Part shown: positions 29,618 to 64,000 of the stretch, piece by piece
How the letters are laid out: each line of letters opens with the position of its first letter
How positions within the stretch are numbered: the first letter of the stretch is position 1
Origin: Salvelinus alpinus
Taxonomy: Eukaryota > Chordata > Actinopteri > Salmoniformes > Salmonidae
DNA: 64,000 nt
Assembly: GCF_045679555.1 (NCBI RefSeq)
Contig: NC_092091.1
Location: forward strand, 76,363,438 to 76,427,437
Direction of reading: 5' to 3'
Program-made: the position numbers and the translations under genes
The notes under the pieces: model-generated
Databases searched by the model: none
Seen by the model: only the letters and a program-made list of their open reading frames with translations
Told to the model about the DNA's origin: nothing

Positions 29618-32425
29618 CAGTGGAGGCTCCTCAGTGAATTAAATACATTTTAAATTGTAAAACATTATAAAATATATACTTTATAGATAAAACTATACTA
29701 AATATAATCACGTCACCAAATAATTGATTAACACACACTATTTTGCAAAGGTCTACAGTAGCCTCGAGCAGTCTATAGGGTCGCACATGATGTAGCCAGA
29801 GGACATGTAGTTTCTGTCCTCCTCTAGGTACATTGACTTCAATACAAAGCCTAGGAGGCTCATGGTTCTCACCCCCTACCATAGACTTACACAGTAATTA
29901 TGACAACTTCCGGAGGACGTCCTCCAACCTATCACTGCTCTTGCAGCATGTTGTCCACCCAATCAAAGGATCAGAGAATACATCTAGTACTGAAAGCATA
30001 AGCTACAGCTATCTAGCACTGCAGTGCATAAAATGTTGTGTATAGTTGACTCAAAGAGAGAGAAAGACAGTAGTTGAACAGTTTTGAACAAATTAATTTA
30101 TTCCAAAATGAAGGAGAAGCAAGAGATAAATAGAGAGTAATTTTATTTCAGTTTCACTTAGCTAGCAAATGCAGCAAGCTGTAATAGCCTACTGAATGGT
30201 GGATGCAATGTTAGCTGGCTGGCTATGACTTTAACACAACACTGGAACTCTTCCAAGTCAAGGAAAGATTTTGGTTTTACTAATGTATTGCCACCGAGGC
30301 CCGCCGGTGTAATTGCTTACTGACTGTACATTGTAACATTACTGCATGATTGTAGCGATTTTACTAAAGTCTTAGTTATATTAGCTATGCTATGACATGA
30401 CTTTAGTTAATATGGTGACAACGGTCCAGGCTGTGTGTAGCGGTTTGGCTTGGAAATGTTTTTATTCGCCTGGTTACATACAGCTGATGTGTTGTGCATT
30501 GAAGTCCACAAGTGAAGGGAAGAGGTGAGCGGAGGAGAGCGCATAGATGTGAGAAGGAATACAATGTGGCTGCTATGAAAGTGAACTGTGTGATCAGGGG
30601 TGTATTCATTCAGCCGATTCTGTTGAAAAATGTTTCTTAAATGGAAGCAAATGGAACAAAACGGGGATAAACATAACTGAATTTGTCCAATAGAAAATAT
30701 TGTTTTCAAATGCTGGCCTAATGATAGGGAAAATGTTAGTATCATGTACAGTCGTGGCCAAAAGTTTTGAGAATGACACAGCAAAGTTTGCTGCTTCAGT
30801 GTCTTTAGATATTTTTGTCAGATGTTACTATGGAATACTGAAGTATTCAAGCATTTCATAAGTGTCAACGGCTTTTATTGACAATTACATGAAGTTGATG
30901 CAAAGAGTCAATATTTGCAGTGTTGACCCTTCTTTTTCAAGACCTCTGCAATCCGCCCTGGCATGCTGTCAATTAACTTCTGGGCCACATCCTGACTGAT
31001 GGCAGCCCATTCTTGCATAATCGATGCTTGGAGTTTGTCAGAATTTGTGGGTTTTTGTTTGTCCACCCGCCTCTTGAGGATTGACCACAAGTTCTCAATG
31101 GGATTAAGGTCTGGGGAGTTTCCTGGCCATGGACCCAAAATATCTATGTTTTGTTCCCAGAGCCACTTAGTTATCACTTTTGCTTTATGGCAAGGTGCTC
31201 CATCATGCTGGAAAAGGCATTGTTCATCACCAAACTGTTCCTGGATGGATGGGAGAAGTTGCTCTCGGACGATGTGTTGGTACCATTCTTTATTCATGGT
31301 TGTGTTCTTTGGCAAAATTGTGAGTGAGCCCACTCCCTTGGCTGAGAAGCAACCCCACACATTAATGGTCTCAGGATGCTTTACTGTTGGCATGACACAG
31401 GATTGATGGTAGCGCACACCTTGTCTTCTCCGGACAAGCTTTTTTCCCGGATGCCCCAAACAATCGGAAAGGGGATTCATCAGAGAAAATGACTTTACCC
31501 CAGTCCTCAGCAGTCCAATCCCTGTACCTTTTGCAGAATATCAGTCTGTCCCTGATGTTTTTCCTGGAGAGATGTGGCTTCTTTGCTGCCCTTCTTGACA
31601 CCAGGCCATCCTCCAAAAGTCTTCGCCTCACTGTGCGTGCAGATGCACTCACACCTGCCTGCTGCCATTCCTGAGCAAGCTCTGTACTGGTGGTGCCCCG
31701 ATCCCGCAGCTGAATCAACTTTAGGAGAGGGTCCTGGCGCTTGCTGGACTTTTTGGGGTGCCCTGAAGCCTTCTTCACAACAATTGAACCGCTCTTCTTG
31801 AAGTTCTTGGTGATCCGATAAATGGTTGATTTAGGTGCAATCTTACTGGCAGCAATATCCTTGCCTGTGAAGCCCTTTTTGTGCAAAGCAATGATGACGG
31901 CACGTGTTTCCTTGCCTTGCAGGTAACCATGGTTGACAGAGGAAGAACAATGATTCCAAGCACCACCCTCCTTTTGAAGCTTCCAGTCTGTTATTTGAAC
32001 TCAATCAGCATGACAGAGTGATCTCCAGCCTTGTCCTCGTCAACACTCCCACCTGTGTTAACGAGAGAATCACTGACATGATGTCAGCTGGTTCTTTTGT
32101 GGCAGGACTGAAATGCAGTGGAAATGTTTTTTAGGAATTCAGTTCATTTGCATGGCAAAGAGGGACTTTGCAATTAATTGCAATTCTCTGATCACGCTTC
32201 ATAGCAGTCTGGAGTATATGCAAATTGCCATCATACAAACTGAGGCAGCAGACTTTGTGAAAATTAATAATTTGTGTCATTCTCAAAACCTTTGGCCACG
32301 ACTGTAGTAACCTAAACCTATCGCTGTTACATTGAACTGGCTCAATGAAATATGAATGACAGTTATCAAATATGCTGTAATAGAAATAAGGCCCTCCTCA
32401 TCTTAAACGGCATTGACCGCCACTG
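29618..32425. mobile_element. Non-autonomous hAT-type element (contains a nested Tc1)
   Basis: The ends are CAGTGGAGG and the inverted GACCGCCACTG, and an exact 8-bp duplication GTTTGTAG flanks it (29610-29617 and 32426-32433), the hallmark of hAT transposition. Without the nested Tc1 it is about 1.25 kb and has no transposase frame. Confidence 0.85.
30749..32304 (-). mobile_element. Tc1-like transposon nested in the hAT element
   Basis: The ends are CAGTCGTGGCCAAAAGTTTT and the inverted TTTGGCCACGACTG, flanked by TA (30747-30748, 32305-32306). The minus strand has a nearly complete transposase in two overlapping open frames, 31886-31371 (helix-turn-helix, KSSKRQDPLLKLIQLRDRG, then DESPFRLFG) and 31480-30908 (HVWGCFSAKG-like part, [28 protein letters not shown]). 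The DD and E catalytic segments are all visible. One frameshift around 31400-31480 breaks it. It is the best-preserved Tc1 copy in the window. Confidence 0.93.
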
Positions 32426-32433
32426 GTTTGTAG

Positions 32434-33654
32434 CCCAAACTGTTTGGACGCTACACATGTTTTCGTGAGAAGACCGATTTTTGGGATGTCTGCTGGTCTG
32501 ACAAACACCCCTGTAGGTGTTACCTTCCACCGCACATGAGGAATGGCGACATCGGCGGAATGAGACACAGACCATGCAAAAAACACATATCTTTAGTTTA
32601 AAAAGATGGATTTTGATGGAGATTTCTTTACTATGCCAATTATGCTGCTGCTCCCTAGGGGTGGGATGTGTGCAGTCGAAGCATTATTTACTCTAAACTG
32701 TGTCCTACGCATTAAACTACTAGCCTAGTCAAGCAGACTGACCACTATTTAGTTTCACTGATATGTGAAGTGAAACAGAATGTGATATCAGACGGGTTTC
32801 ACATTGCTACTAAACTACCTCAGGTTATTTTTTTTCTTATAATACAGAGTCAGTAGGAAAGCAGAGATTTTTTATTCATGACAGATGTAAACTAAAGACT
32901 TACATTATGCTACAAAAATTTTAACATCTTACAGTGCAAATGACATGTTGAGAAAGTGCCTAGAGAGAGTACTACTGGCAGTTTTTTACAAAAGGGACAT
33001 TCATTTTCATCGTGGCTTTGGCCATGTTTCAGGCTGACTACTTTGCAGACGCCTGCCAGATTTCACACATGGATAGGTGTTTAACATATCAGCTTTCCAC
33101 ATCATATAGCAATCTGATGCATAATTTCGCCGACAATTATGTATCACGCTAAGCATTTGTTGATGCAATGCAATGTCTGCGATATAGTCGGCCTGGAACG
33201 TAACCGTTAACATTAAGAGGCAGTGTCGGGAAGGCAGTCAATACATGAGCCTTACCCTATTACCATAACCAAGTGGGAAGGTGGCATTTACCACATAGGA
33301 CATAGGAAAATCCCCTTGAACGCCCCTCCAACTGGTAATTACTAGTCTATCCCCCATGAGCTACAACTTCTCCCAAATGCTGTCCTCTGATGTCACCTGC
33401 TAAGGAAATTAACTCGATAACTTTTCATTTTCAGCAGTTAAATGCAACAAAACCTTATTAAAAGCAATCTATTCATATGGTTTTTGAAAACTATAATTAG
33501 TTGGCAAGCATGATGGCTGTACTTTGTGTTTATGGTTGTCGCAGCTGGTTGGCCATTAGCCAAATCAGTGTTTCCTAACAAGTTCTAAGCATGTGAATGC
33601 ACTTCACAACGTTTAAATGACAGATTCCCACTTGGTTATGAACGCAGCATTAGA
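32434..33654. other. No gene or recognised repeat
   Basis: AT-rich sequence between the hAT element and the stop codon of the VWA7-like gene. It should include the 3' UTR of that gene, which reads leftward from 33654. No poly(A) signal is assigned with confidence. Confidence 0.4.
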
Positions 33655-57095
<23,441 letters not shown>

Positions 57096-57383
57096 CTGTT
57101 ATAATAAAGATTATGATCAATTGGTTTTATATAGAAAACGACTGTAGGAGGGATATACCAAATGTTCACTTGGACTGGCACAATCATGACAATGATTAAT
57201 TGTTTATATAGTTCATACATTAGATTCACTAGAAGAAGGGTGTATGAGTGATGCACATCCTAAACCTTTACAATAAGGTTCTTAGGAATAAAGGATTTGA
57301 GAGCAGCATATGACATGTGCTGGATAAGACAACTAGTTCAATAAAGATTTATTTATTTTTGTAGTTAAAAAAATAAGATATAA

Positions 57384-58590
57384 ACACTACCGTTCAAAAG
57401 TTTGGGGTCACATAGAAATGTCCTTGTTTTTGAAAGAAAAGCACATTTTTTGTCCATTAAAATAACATCAAGTTGATCAGAAATAAAGTGTTGATATTGT
57501 TAATGTTGTAAATGACTATTGTAGCTGGAAAAGGAATATTTATGGAATATCTACAGAGGCGTCCAGAGTCCCATTATCAGCAACCATCACTCCTGTGTTC
57601 CAACAGCACATTGCGTTAGCTAATCCAAGTTTATCATTTTAAATGGCTAATTGATCATTAGAAAACCATTTTGTAATCATGTTAGCACAGCTGAAAACTC
57701 TTGTTCTGATTAAAAAAGCAGTAAAACTGTCTTTCTTTAGACTAGTTGAGTATCTGGAGCATCAGCATTTGTGGGTTTGATTACAGGCTCAAAATGGCCA
57801 GAAACAAAGAATTTTCTTCTGAAACTCGTCAGTCTATTCTTGTTCTGAGAAATGAAGGCTATTCCATGTGAGAAATTGCCAAGAAACTGAAGATCTCGTA
57901 CAACGCTGTGTACTTCTCCCTTCACAGAACAGCGCAAACTGGCTCTAACCAGAATAGGAAGAGGAGTGGGAGGCCCCGGTGCACAACTGAGCAAGAGAAC
58001 AAGTACATTAGAGTGTCTAGTTTGAGAAACAGACGCCTCACAAGTCCTCAACTGGCAGCTTCATTAAAAAGTACCTGCAAAACACCAGTCTCAACGTCAA
58101 CAGTGAAGAGGGAAATCCGGGATGCTGTCCTTGCAACATTTTTTCTGGATTTTGGCCAAGTGGGACGCTACCGTCCCACCTATCCTAGAGAAGTTTTAAA
58201 GTAATGATGGACTGACATTTCTCTTTGCTTATTTGAGCTGTTCTTGCCATAATATGGACTTGGTGTTTTACCAAATATAGCCATCGTCTGTATACCCCTC
58301 CTACCTTGTCATAACACAACTGATTGGCTCAAATGAATTAAGAAGGAAAGAAATTCCACAAGCTAACTTTTAAGAAGGTACACCGGTTAATTGAAATGTA
58401 TTCCAGGTGACTACCTCATTAAGCTGGTTGAGAGATTGCCAAGAGTGTGCAAAGCTGTCATCAAGGTAAAGGGTGGCAATTTGAAGAATTGCAAATATAA
58501 AATATATATTTTGATTTGTTGAAAAAAATTTGGTTACTACATGATTCCATATGTTTTATTTCATAGTTTTGATGTCTTCACTATTAATTT
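57384..58590 (+). mobile_element. Chimeric Tc1 relic (5' part of one family, 3' end of another)
   Basis: The left end CACTACCGTTCAAAAGTTTG and a plus-strand N-terminal transposase segment from 57793 (MARNKEFSSETRQSILVLRN, one in-frame TGA, then KKLKISYNAVYFSLHR and RSGRPRCTTEQENKYIR) run to about 58115. From about 58198 the sequence is instead the long terminal region of the 8267-10139 family (compare 54490-54850). The two are separated by about 80 bases of unrelated sequence. Confidence 0.72.
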
Positions 58591-58595
58591 TGTCA

Positions 58596-60389
58596 CTACA
58601 GGGGGTGCTGTTTCAACTTCGACATTTAGCGTCTCCAAATTAAACTGCCTCGTACTCAATTCTTGCTCGTACAATATGCATATTATTATTACTATTGGAT
58701 AGAAAACAATCTCTAGTTTCTAAAACCGTTTGAATTATGTCTGTGGGTGAACCAGAACTCTATCTGCAGCGAAAATCATGACAGGAACTGCGAAGGTCTG
58801 AAAACTAGGCTCTGTTCCCAGATCAGTCTAAAACTCTGTATGTATCCTATGGGTCGAAATGAACTGCACCCGCCTTCCCCTGGATGTCAGTAACCAATGA
58901 GAATTGGAATGGAGTCTCTACGTAGCTCTCCGAGTTTATAAAGCCCCAAGGAACAAAGGGACCTCTCTTTTTCTCGTTCGTCATGACGCGAAGCAAGACC
59001 TCAGGATGAAATTTTGGAACGCTCAGTTATCGACCTTAGATGTATCCGTGTGTAATTTAATTCGATATAGGTGTTAGAAACATCATAACGAAGTTATTTT
59101 AAACCGAGTTATATCAGTTTATGCGAGTATATTGCTATTTTCGGTATTTCCTTAGTATTGCATTTTCAGGATTTGGGCATGTCTGCTCCACATGGCTATT
59201 GTTAGCTGCTAATTCCGAAGTTGAAGACGACGTTTTACAACCAAGCAACGATTCTTTTGGACAAAGGACACCTTGCCCAAGATTCTGATGGAAGCTCGTC
59301 CAAAAGTAAGAACTATTTATGATGTTATTCCGTATTTATGTGGAAAAATGTAATAGTGTTTGGTCGCCATTTTTGCAGGCACTGGTCTGGCTGTAACGCA
59401 CACTATATGTCTAGTAACGTTAATTTTAAAAATCTAACACAGCGATTGCATTAAGAACTAATCTATCTTTCAATTGTTGTCCAACTTGTATTTTTTAGTC
59501 AAGTTTCTGAATAGTTTTTTATTAGAATAGGTGCTTCTCCAAGATGGCGCCGGACAGATTCCTCTAACTTTTGGTCACTATTCTCATTGTATAACCACGA
59601 TTTGTGCCGCTAAATATGCACATTTTCGAACAAACTCTATATGCATTGTGTAATATGATGTTATAGGACTGTCATCTGAAGAATTCTGAGAAGGTTAGTG
59701 AAAAAATTAATATCTTTTGGTGACTTATAGTAATCACTATGTTTTTGCTAGAATCAATGCTGTTGTGATGTTTGCTATTGTGGTAAGCTAATATAACGTT
59801 ATATTGTGTTTTCGCTGTAAAACACTAAGAAAATCTGAAATATTTTCTGGATTCACAAGATCTGTGTCTTTCAATTGCTGTACGCTGTGTATTTTTAAGA
59901 AATGTTTTATGATGAGTAATTAGGTAATACACGTTGCTCTCTGTAGTTATTCTAGTCGCTTCGGTGAGTTTTGTGATGGTGGCTGCAATGGTAAACTATG
60001 ATTTATACCTGAAATATGCACATTCTTCTAACAAAACATATGCTATACAATAAATATGTTATCAGACTGTCATCTGATGAAGTTTTTTCTTGGTTAGTGG
60101 CTATTTATTTCTTTATTTGGTCGAATTAGTGATGGCTAGTGAAAAATGGTGGGCAAAAAAAAGTTGTCTTTTGCCATGGTGGTTAGCTAATAGAAATACA
60201 TATTTTGTCTTCCCTGTAAAACATTTAAAAAATCAGAAATGATGGCTGGATTCACAAGATCTGTATCTTTCATTTGGTGTCTTGGACTTGTGATTTCATG
60301 AACATTTGATTATATGATATCCCTGTAGCTTTAGGCTAGGCTATGCTAGTCTGATTTTTTTGATGGGGGGATCCCGGATCCGGGTTTGT
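58596..60389. repeat. Unclassified interspersed element with an internal repeat of about 400 bp
   Basis: No open frame. Three imperfect copies of an about 400-bp block can be followed by TATGCACATT followed by CTGTCATCTGA (59616, 60014) and by TCTTTCAATTG-like sequence (59467, 59870, 60268), the last two preceded by GATTCACAAGATCTGT. It ends with GGATCCGGGTTTGTGAC. The family is not known to me by name. Confidence 0.6.
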
Positions 60390-60420
60390 GACTCGTTAGA
60401 GGTTTAACCTCTAACGAGTC
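60390..60420. repeat. Perfect 15-bp inverted repeat (1-base spacer)
   Basis: GACTCGTTAGAGGTT, one T, then AACCTCTAACGAGTC. It marks the junction between the unclassified element and the SINE. Confidence 0.95.
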
Positions 60421-60772
60421 TACAATGAGAGCCGTGCATCCTCCGAAAAATGACCCCGCCAATCCGCACTGATTCTTGACACAATGTTCGCTTAACCTGT
60501 AAACCAGCTGCACCAATGTGTCGGAGGAAACATCATACGCCTGGGGACGTGTCAGCGTGCATGCACCATGCACACCACAGGAGTCGCTAGAGCGCGATGG
60601 GACAAGGACATCCCGGCCGGCCAAACCCTCCCCTAACCGGTACAATTGTGTGTCGCCTCATGGGTCTCCAGGCTGCGGCAGGCTGCGACACATCCTGGAA
60701 TCAAACCAGGATCTGTAGTGATGCAGCTAGCAGTGCGATGCAGTGCCTTAGACTGCTGCGCCATTCAGGAGG
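60421..60772 (-). mobile_element. tRNA-derived SINE
   Basis: The minus strand begins with a tRNA-like head: box A region TGGCGCAGCAGTCTAAGG (about 60764-60746) and box B GGTTTGATTCC (about 60705-60695). A conserved body follows (GGGGAGGGTTTGGCCGG, TTTCCTCCGACACATTGG, GTCATTTTTCGGAGGATGCA). Its body resembles the fragments at 34289-34422 and 37257-37390. Confidence 0.85.
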
Positions 60773-60837
60773 ATTTTTAAAATAAAAATGTAATTAAAAA
60801 CGTGTTGCATTTTCTGTGCTAATTCCATGCAATCCAA

Positions 60838-63800
60838 GCATTTTACATAATAAGTGAACCTCATTCTCTATCAATGGAGCACCAACCTGTTGACATAATA
60901 AGTGAACCTCATCCTCTATCAATGGAGCACCAACCTGTTGACATAATAAGGGAACCTCATTCTCTATCAATGGAGCACCAACCTGTTGACATAATAAGTG
61001 AACCTCATTCTCTATCAATGGAGCACCAACCTGTTGACATAATAAGGGAACCTCATTCTCTATCAATGGAACAACAACCTGTTGACATAATAAGGGAACC
61101 TCATTCTCTATCAATGGAGCACCAACCTGTTGACATAATAAGTGAACCTCATTCTCTATTAATAGAGCACCAACCTGTTGACATAATACGTGAACCTCAT
61201 TCTCTATCAATGGAGCACCAACCTGTTGACATAATAAGGGAACCTCATTCTCTATCAATGGAGCACCAACCTGTTGACATAATAAGGGAACCTCATTCTC
61301 TATCAATGGCGCACCAACCTGTTGACATAATAAGGGAACCTCATCCTCTATTAATGGAGCACCAACCAGTTGACATATTAAGGGAACCTCATCCTCTATT
61401 AATGGAGCACCAACCAGTTGACATATTAAGGGAACCTCATCCTCTATCAATGGATCACCAACCTGTTGACATAATAAGGGAACCTCATTCTCTATCAATG
61501 GAGCACCAACCTGTTGACATAATAAGGGAACCTCATTCTCTATCAATGGATCACCGACCTGTTGACATAATAAGGGAACCTCATCCTCTACCAATGGGGC
61601 ACCAACCTGTTGACATAATAAGTGAACCTAATCCTCTATCAATGGAGCACCAACCTGTTGACATAATAAGGGAACCTCATCCTCTATCAATGGAGCACCA
61701 ACCTGTTGACATAATAAGGGAATCTCATCCTCTACCAATGGGGCACCAACCTGTTGACATAATAAGAGAACCTCATCCTCTATCAATGGAGCACCAACCT
61801 GTTGACATAATAAGGGAACCTCATTCTCTATCAATGGAGCACCAACCTGTTGACATAATAAGGGAACCTCATTCTCTATTAATAGAGCACCAACCTGTTG
61901 ACATAATAAGGGAACCTCATTCTCTATCAATGGCGCACCAACCTGTTGACATAATAAGGGAACCTCATCCTCTATTAATGGAGCACCAACCAGTTGACAT
62001 ATTAAGGGAACCTCATCCTCTATCAATGGAGCACCAACCTGTTGACATAATAAGGGAACCTCATTCTCTATCAATGGAGCACCAACCTGTTGACATAATA
62101 AGGGAACCTCATTCTCTATCAATGGAGCACCGACCTGTTGACATAATAAGGGAACCTCATCCTCTACCAATGGGGCACCAACCTGTTGACATAATAAGTG
62201 AACCTAATCCTCTATCAATGGAGCACCAACCTGTTGACATAATAAGGGAACCTCATCCTCTATCAATGGAGATCCAACCTGTTGACATAATAAGGGAACC
62301 TCATCCTCTACCAATGGGGCACCAACCTGTTGACATAATAAGTGAACCTAATCCTCTATCAATGGAGCACCAACCTGTTGACATAATAAGGGAACCTCAT
62401 TCTCTATCAATGGAGCACCAACCTGTTGACATAATAAGTGAACCTCATCCTCTATCAATGGAGCACCAACCTGTTGACATAATAAGTGAACCTCATCCTC
62501 TATCAATGGAGCACCAACCTGTTGACATAATAAGTGAACCTCATTCTCTATCAATAGAGCACCAACCTGTTGACATAATAAGTGAACCTCATTCTCTATC
62601 AATGGAGCACCAACCTGTTGACATAATAAGGGAACCTCATTCTCTATCAATGGAGCACCAACCTGTTGACATAATAAGGGAACCTCATCCTCTATCAATG
62701 GCGCACCAACCTGTTGACATAATAAGGGAACCTCATTCTCTATCAATGGAGCACCAACCTGTTGACATAATAAGTGAACCTCATTCTCTATCAATGGAGC
62801 ACCAACCTGTTGACATAATAAGGGAACCTCATTCTCTATCAATGGAACAACAACCTGTTGACATAATAAGGGAACCTCATTCTCTATCAATGGAGCACCA
62901 ACCTGTTGACATAATAAGTGAACCTCATTCTCTATCAATAGAGCACCAACCTGTTGACATAATACGTGAACCTCATTCTCTATCAATGGAGCACCAACCT
63001 GTTGACATAATAAGGGAACCTCATTCTCTATCAATGGAGCACCAACCTGTTGACATAATAAGGGAACCTCATTCTCTATCAATGGCGCACCAACCTGTTG
63101 ACATAATAAGGGAACCTCATCCTCTATTAATGGAGCACCAACCTGTTGACATATTAAGGGAACCTCATCCTCTATCAATGGAGCACCAACCTGTTGACAT
63201 AATAAGGGAACCTCATTCTCTATCAATGGAGCACCAACCTGTTGACATAATAAGGGAACCTCATTCTCTATCAATGGATCACCGACCTGTTGACATAATA
63301 AGGGAACCTCATCCTCTACCAATGGGGCACCAACCTGTTGACATAATAAGTGAACCTAATCCTCTATCAATGGAGCACCAACCTGTTGACATAATAAGGG
63401 AACCTCATCCTCTACCAATGGGGCACCAACCTGTTGACATAATAAGTGAACCTCATCCTCTATCAATGGAGCACCAACCTGTTGACATAAAAAGGGAACC
63501 TCATTCTCTATCAATGGAGCACCAACCTGTTGACATAATAAGGGAACCTCATCCTCTATCAATGGAGCACCAACCTGTTGACATAATAAGTGAACCTCAT
63601 CCTCTATCAATGGAGCACCAACCTGTTGACATAATAAGTGAACCTCATTCTCTATCAATAGAGCACCAACCTGTTGACATAATAAGTGAACCTCATTCTC
63701 TATCAATGGAGCACCAACCTGTTGACATAATAAGGGAACTTCATCCTCTATCAATGGAGCACCAACCTGTTGACATAATAAGGGAACCTCATCCAATATC

Positions 63801-64000
63801 AATGGAGCACCAACCTGTTGACATAATAAGGGAACCTAATCCTCTATCAATGGAGCACCAACCTGTTGACATAATAAGGGAACCTCATTCTCTATCAATG
63901 GAGCACCAACCTGTTGACATAATAAGGGAACATCATCCTCTATCAATGGAGCACCAACCTGTTGACATAATAAGTGAACCTCATCCTCTATCAATGGAGC
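60838..64000. repeat. 48-bp minisatellite, at least 66 copies, continues past the window
   Basis: The unit is TGTTGACATAATAAGGGAAC, then CTCATTCTCTATCAATGG, then AGCACCAACC. Variants are TCATCC/TCATTC, AAGTGAACC/AAGGGAACC and GAGCACC/GCGCACC. Because 48 is a multiple of 3 the minus strand gives long open frames of 16-residue units (LIENEVPLLCQQVGAP), broken only where CCTCATCC becomes CCTAATCC (about 61630, 62212, 62350, 63358, 63837). It probably lies in an upstream intron or 5' flank of the VWA7-like gene. Confidence 0.95.

Noticed and set aside
60690-60772. A functional tRNA gene on the minus strand
   Set aside because: A- and B-box sequences are present but the cloverleaf is imperfect and the sequence continues into a SINE body.
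60794-63802. Four long minus-strand open frames (148 to 324 codons) of LIENEVPLLCQQVGAP repeats
   Set aside because: They are a by-product of a 48-bp (multiple of 3) tandem repeat. There is no start or splice context and no flanking unique coding sequence. Annotated as minisatellite.

Overview
This is a eukaryotic window, almost certainly from a salmonid fish (salmon, trout or charr). The evidence is the density of Tc1/mariner families typical of salmonid genomes, tRNA-derived SINEs of a kind common in salmonids, a recurrent palindromic MITE, hAT elements with 8-bp target duplications, long (CA)n, (GT)n and (GATA)n-type microsatellites, and spliced genes with GT-AG introns. There are no operons, prokaryotic genes or CRISPR arrays. 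Gene models below were built by hand from ORFs, splice-site matches and exon phase.

Left part (1 to about 28 kb): a cluster of C2H2 zinc-finger genes made by tandem duplication of a divergent gene pair. Gene A (+, 5' cut by the window edge, 7 fingers, intact end) faces gene B (-, four exons, 564 aa). Next comes gene C (-, four exons, 576 aa, paralogue of B). Gene D (+, four exons, paralogue of A) lies head-to-head with C. B retains the divergent promoter region, and further right the A-type 3' UTR and intergenic sequence, but the A-type gene that should sit there is missing. D is broken by a frameshift and two in-frame stops. Of three expected A-type genes, one is intact, one is deleted and one is a pseudogene. 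Intron 1 of B and of C is filled with Tc1 elements, and an L1-like LINE fragment lies between C and D.

Middle (28 to 33.6 kb): interspersed repeats, including a non-autonomous hAT element with a Tc1 nested in it.

Right part (33.6 to 57.1 kb): one long minus-strand gene for a secreted or membrane-anchored von Willebrand factor A-domain protein, closest to VWA7. I can assign 17 exons (about 1030 aa); the 5' exons lie outside the window. Its 3' end has been tandemly duplicated, so a 300-bp phase-0 exon occurs twice and again as the first part of the terminal exon. A 52-bp minisatellite lies in each copy, with about 9 units in one and about 94 in the other. A (GT)69 microsatellite occupies the place of a splice donor, and a 42-bp minisatellite is built from copies of an exon end plus its donor. 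A hAT element with a 387-aa open transposase frame is nested in a Tc1 relic in one intron.

Far right (57.1 to 64 kb): Tc1 relics, an unclassified element with an internal repeat of about 400 bp, a tRNA-derived SINE and a 48-bp minisatellite that runs off the window end (at least 3.1 kb). I see no new defence or metabolic system. The noteworthy content is genome rearrangement: gene-cluster decay, exon multiplication and repeat arrays that intrude on splice sites.
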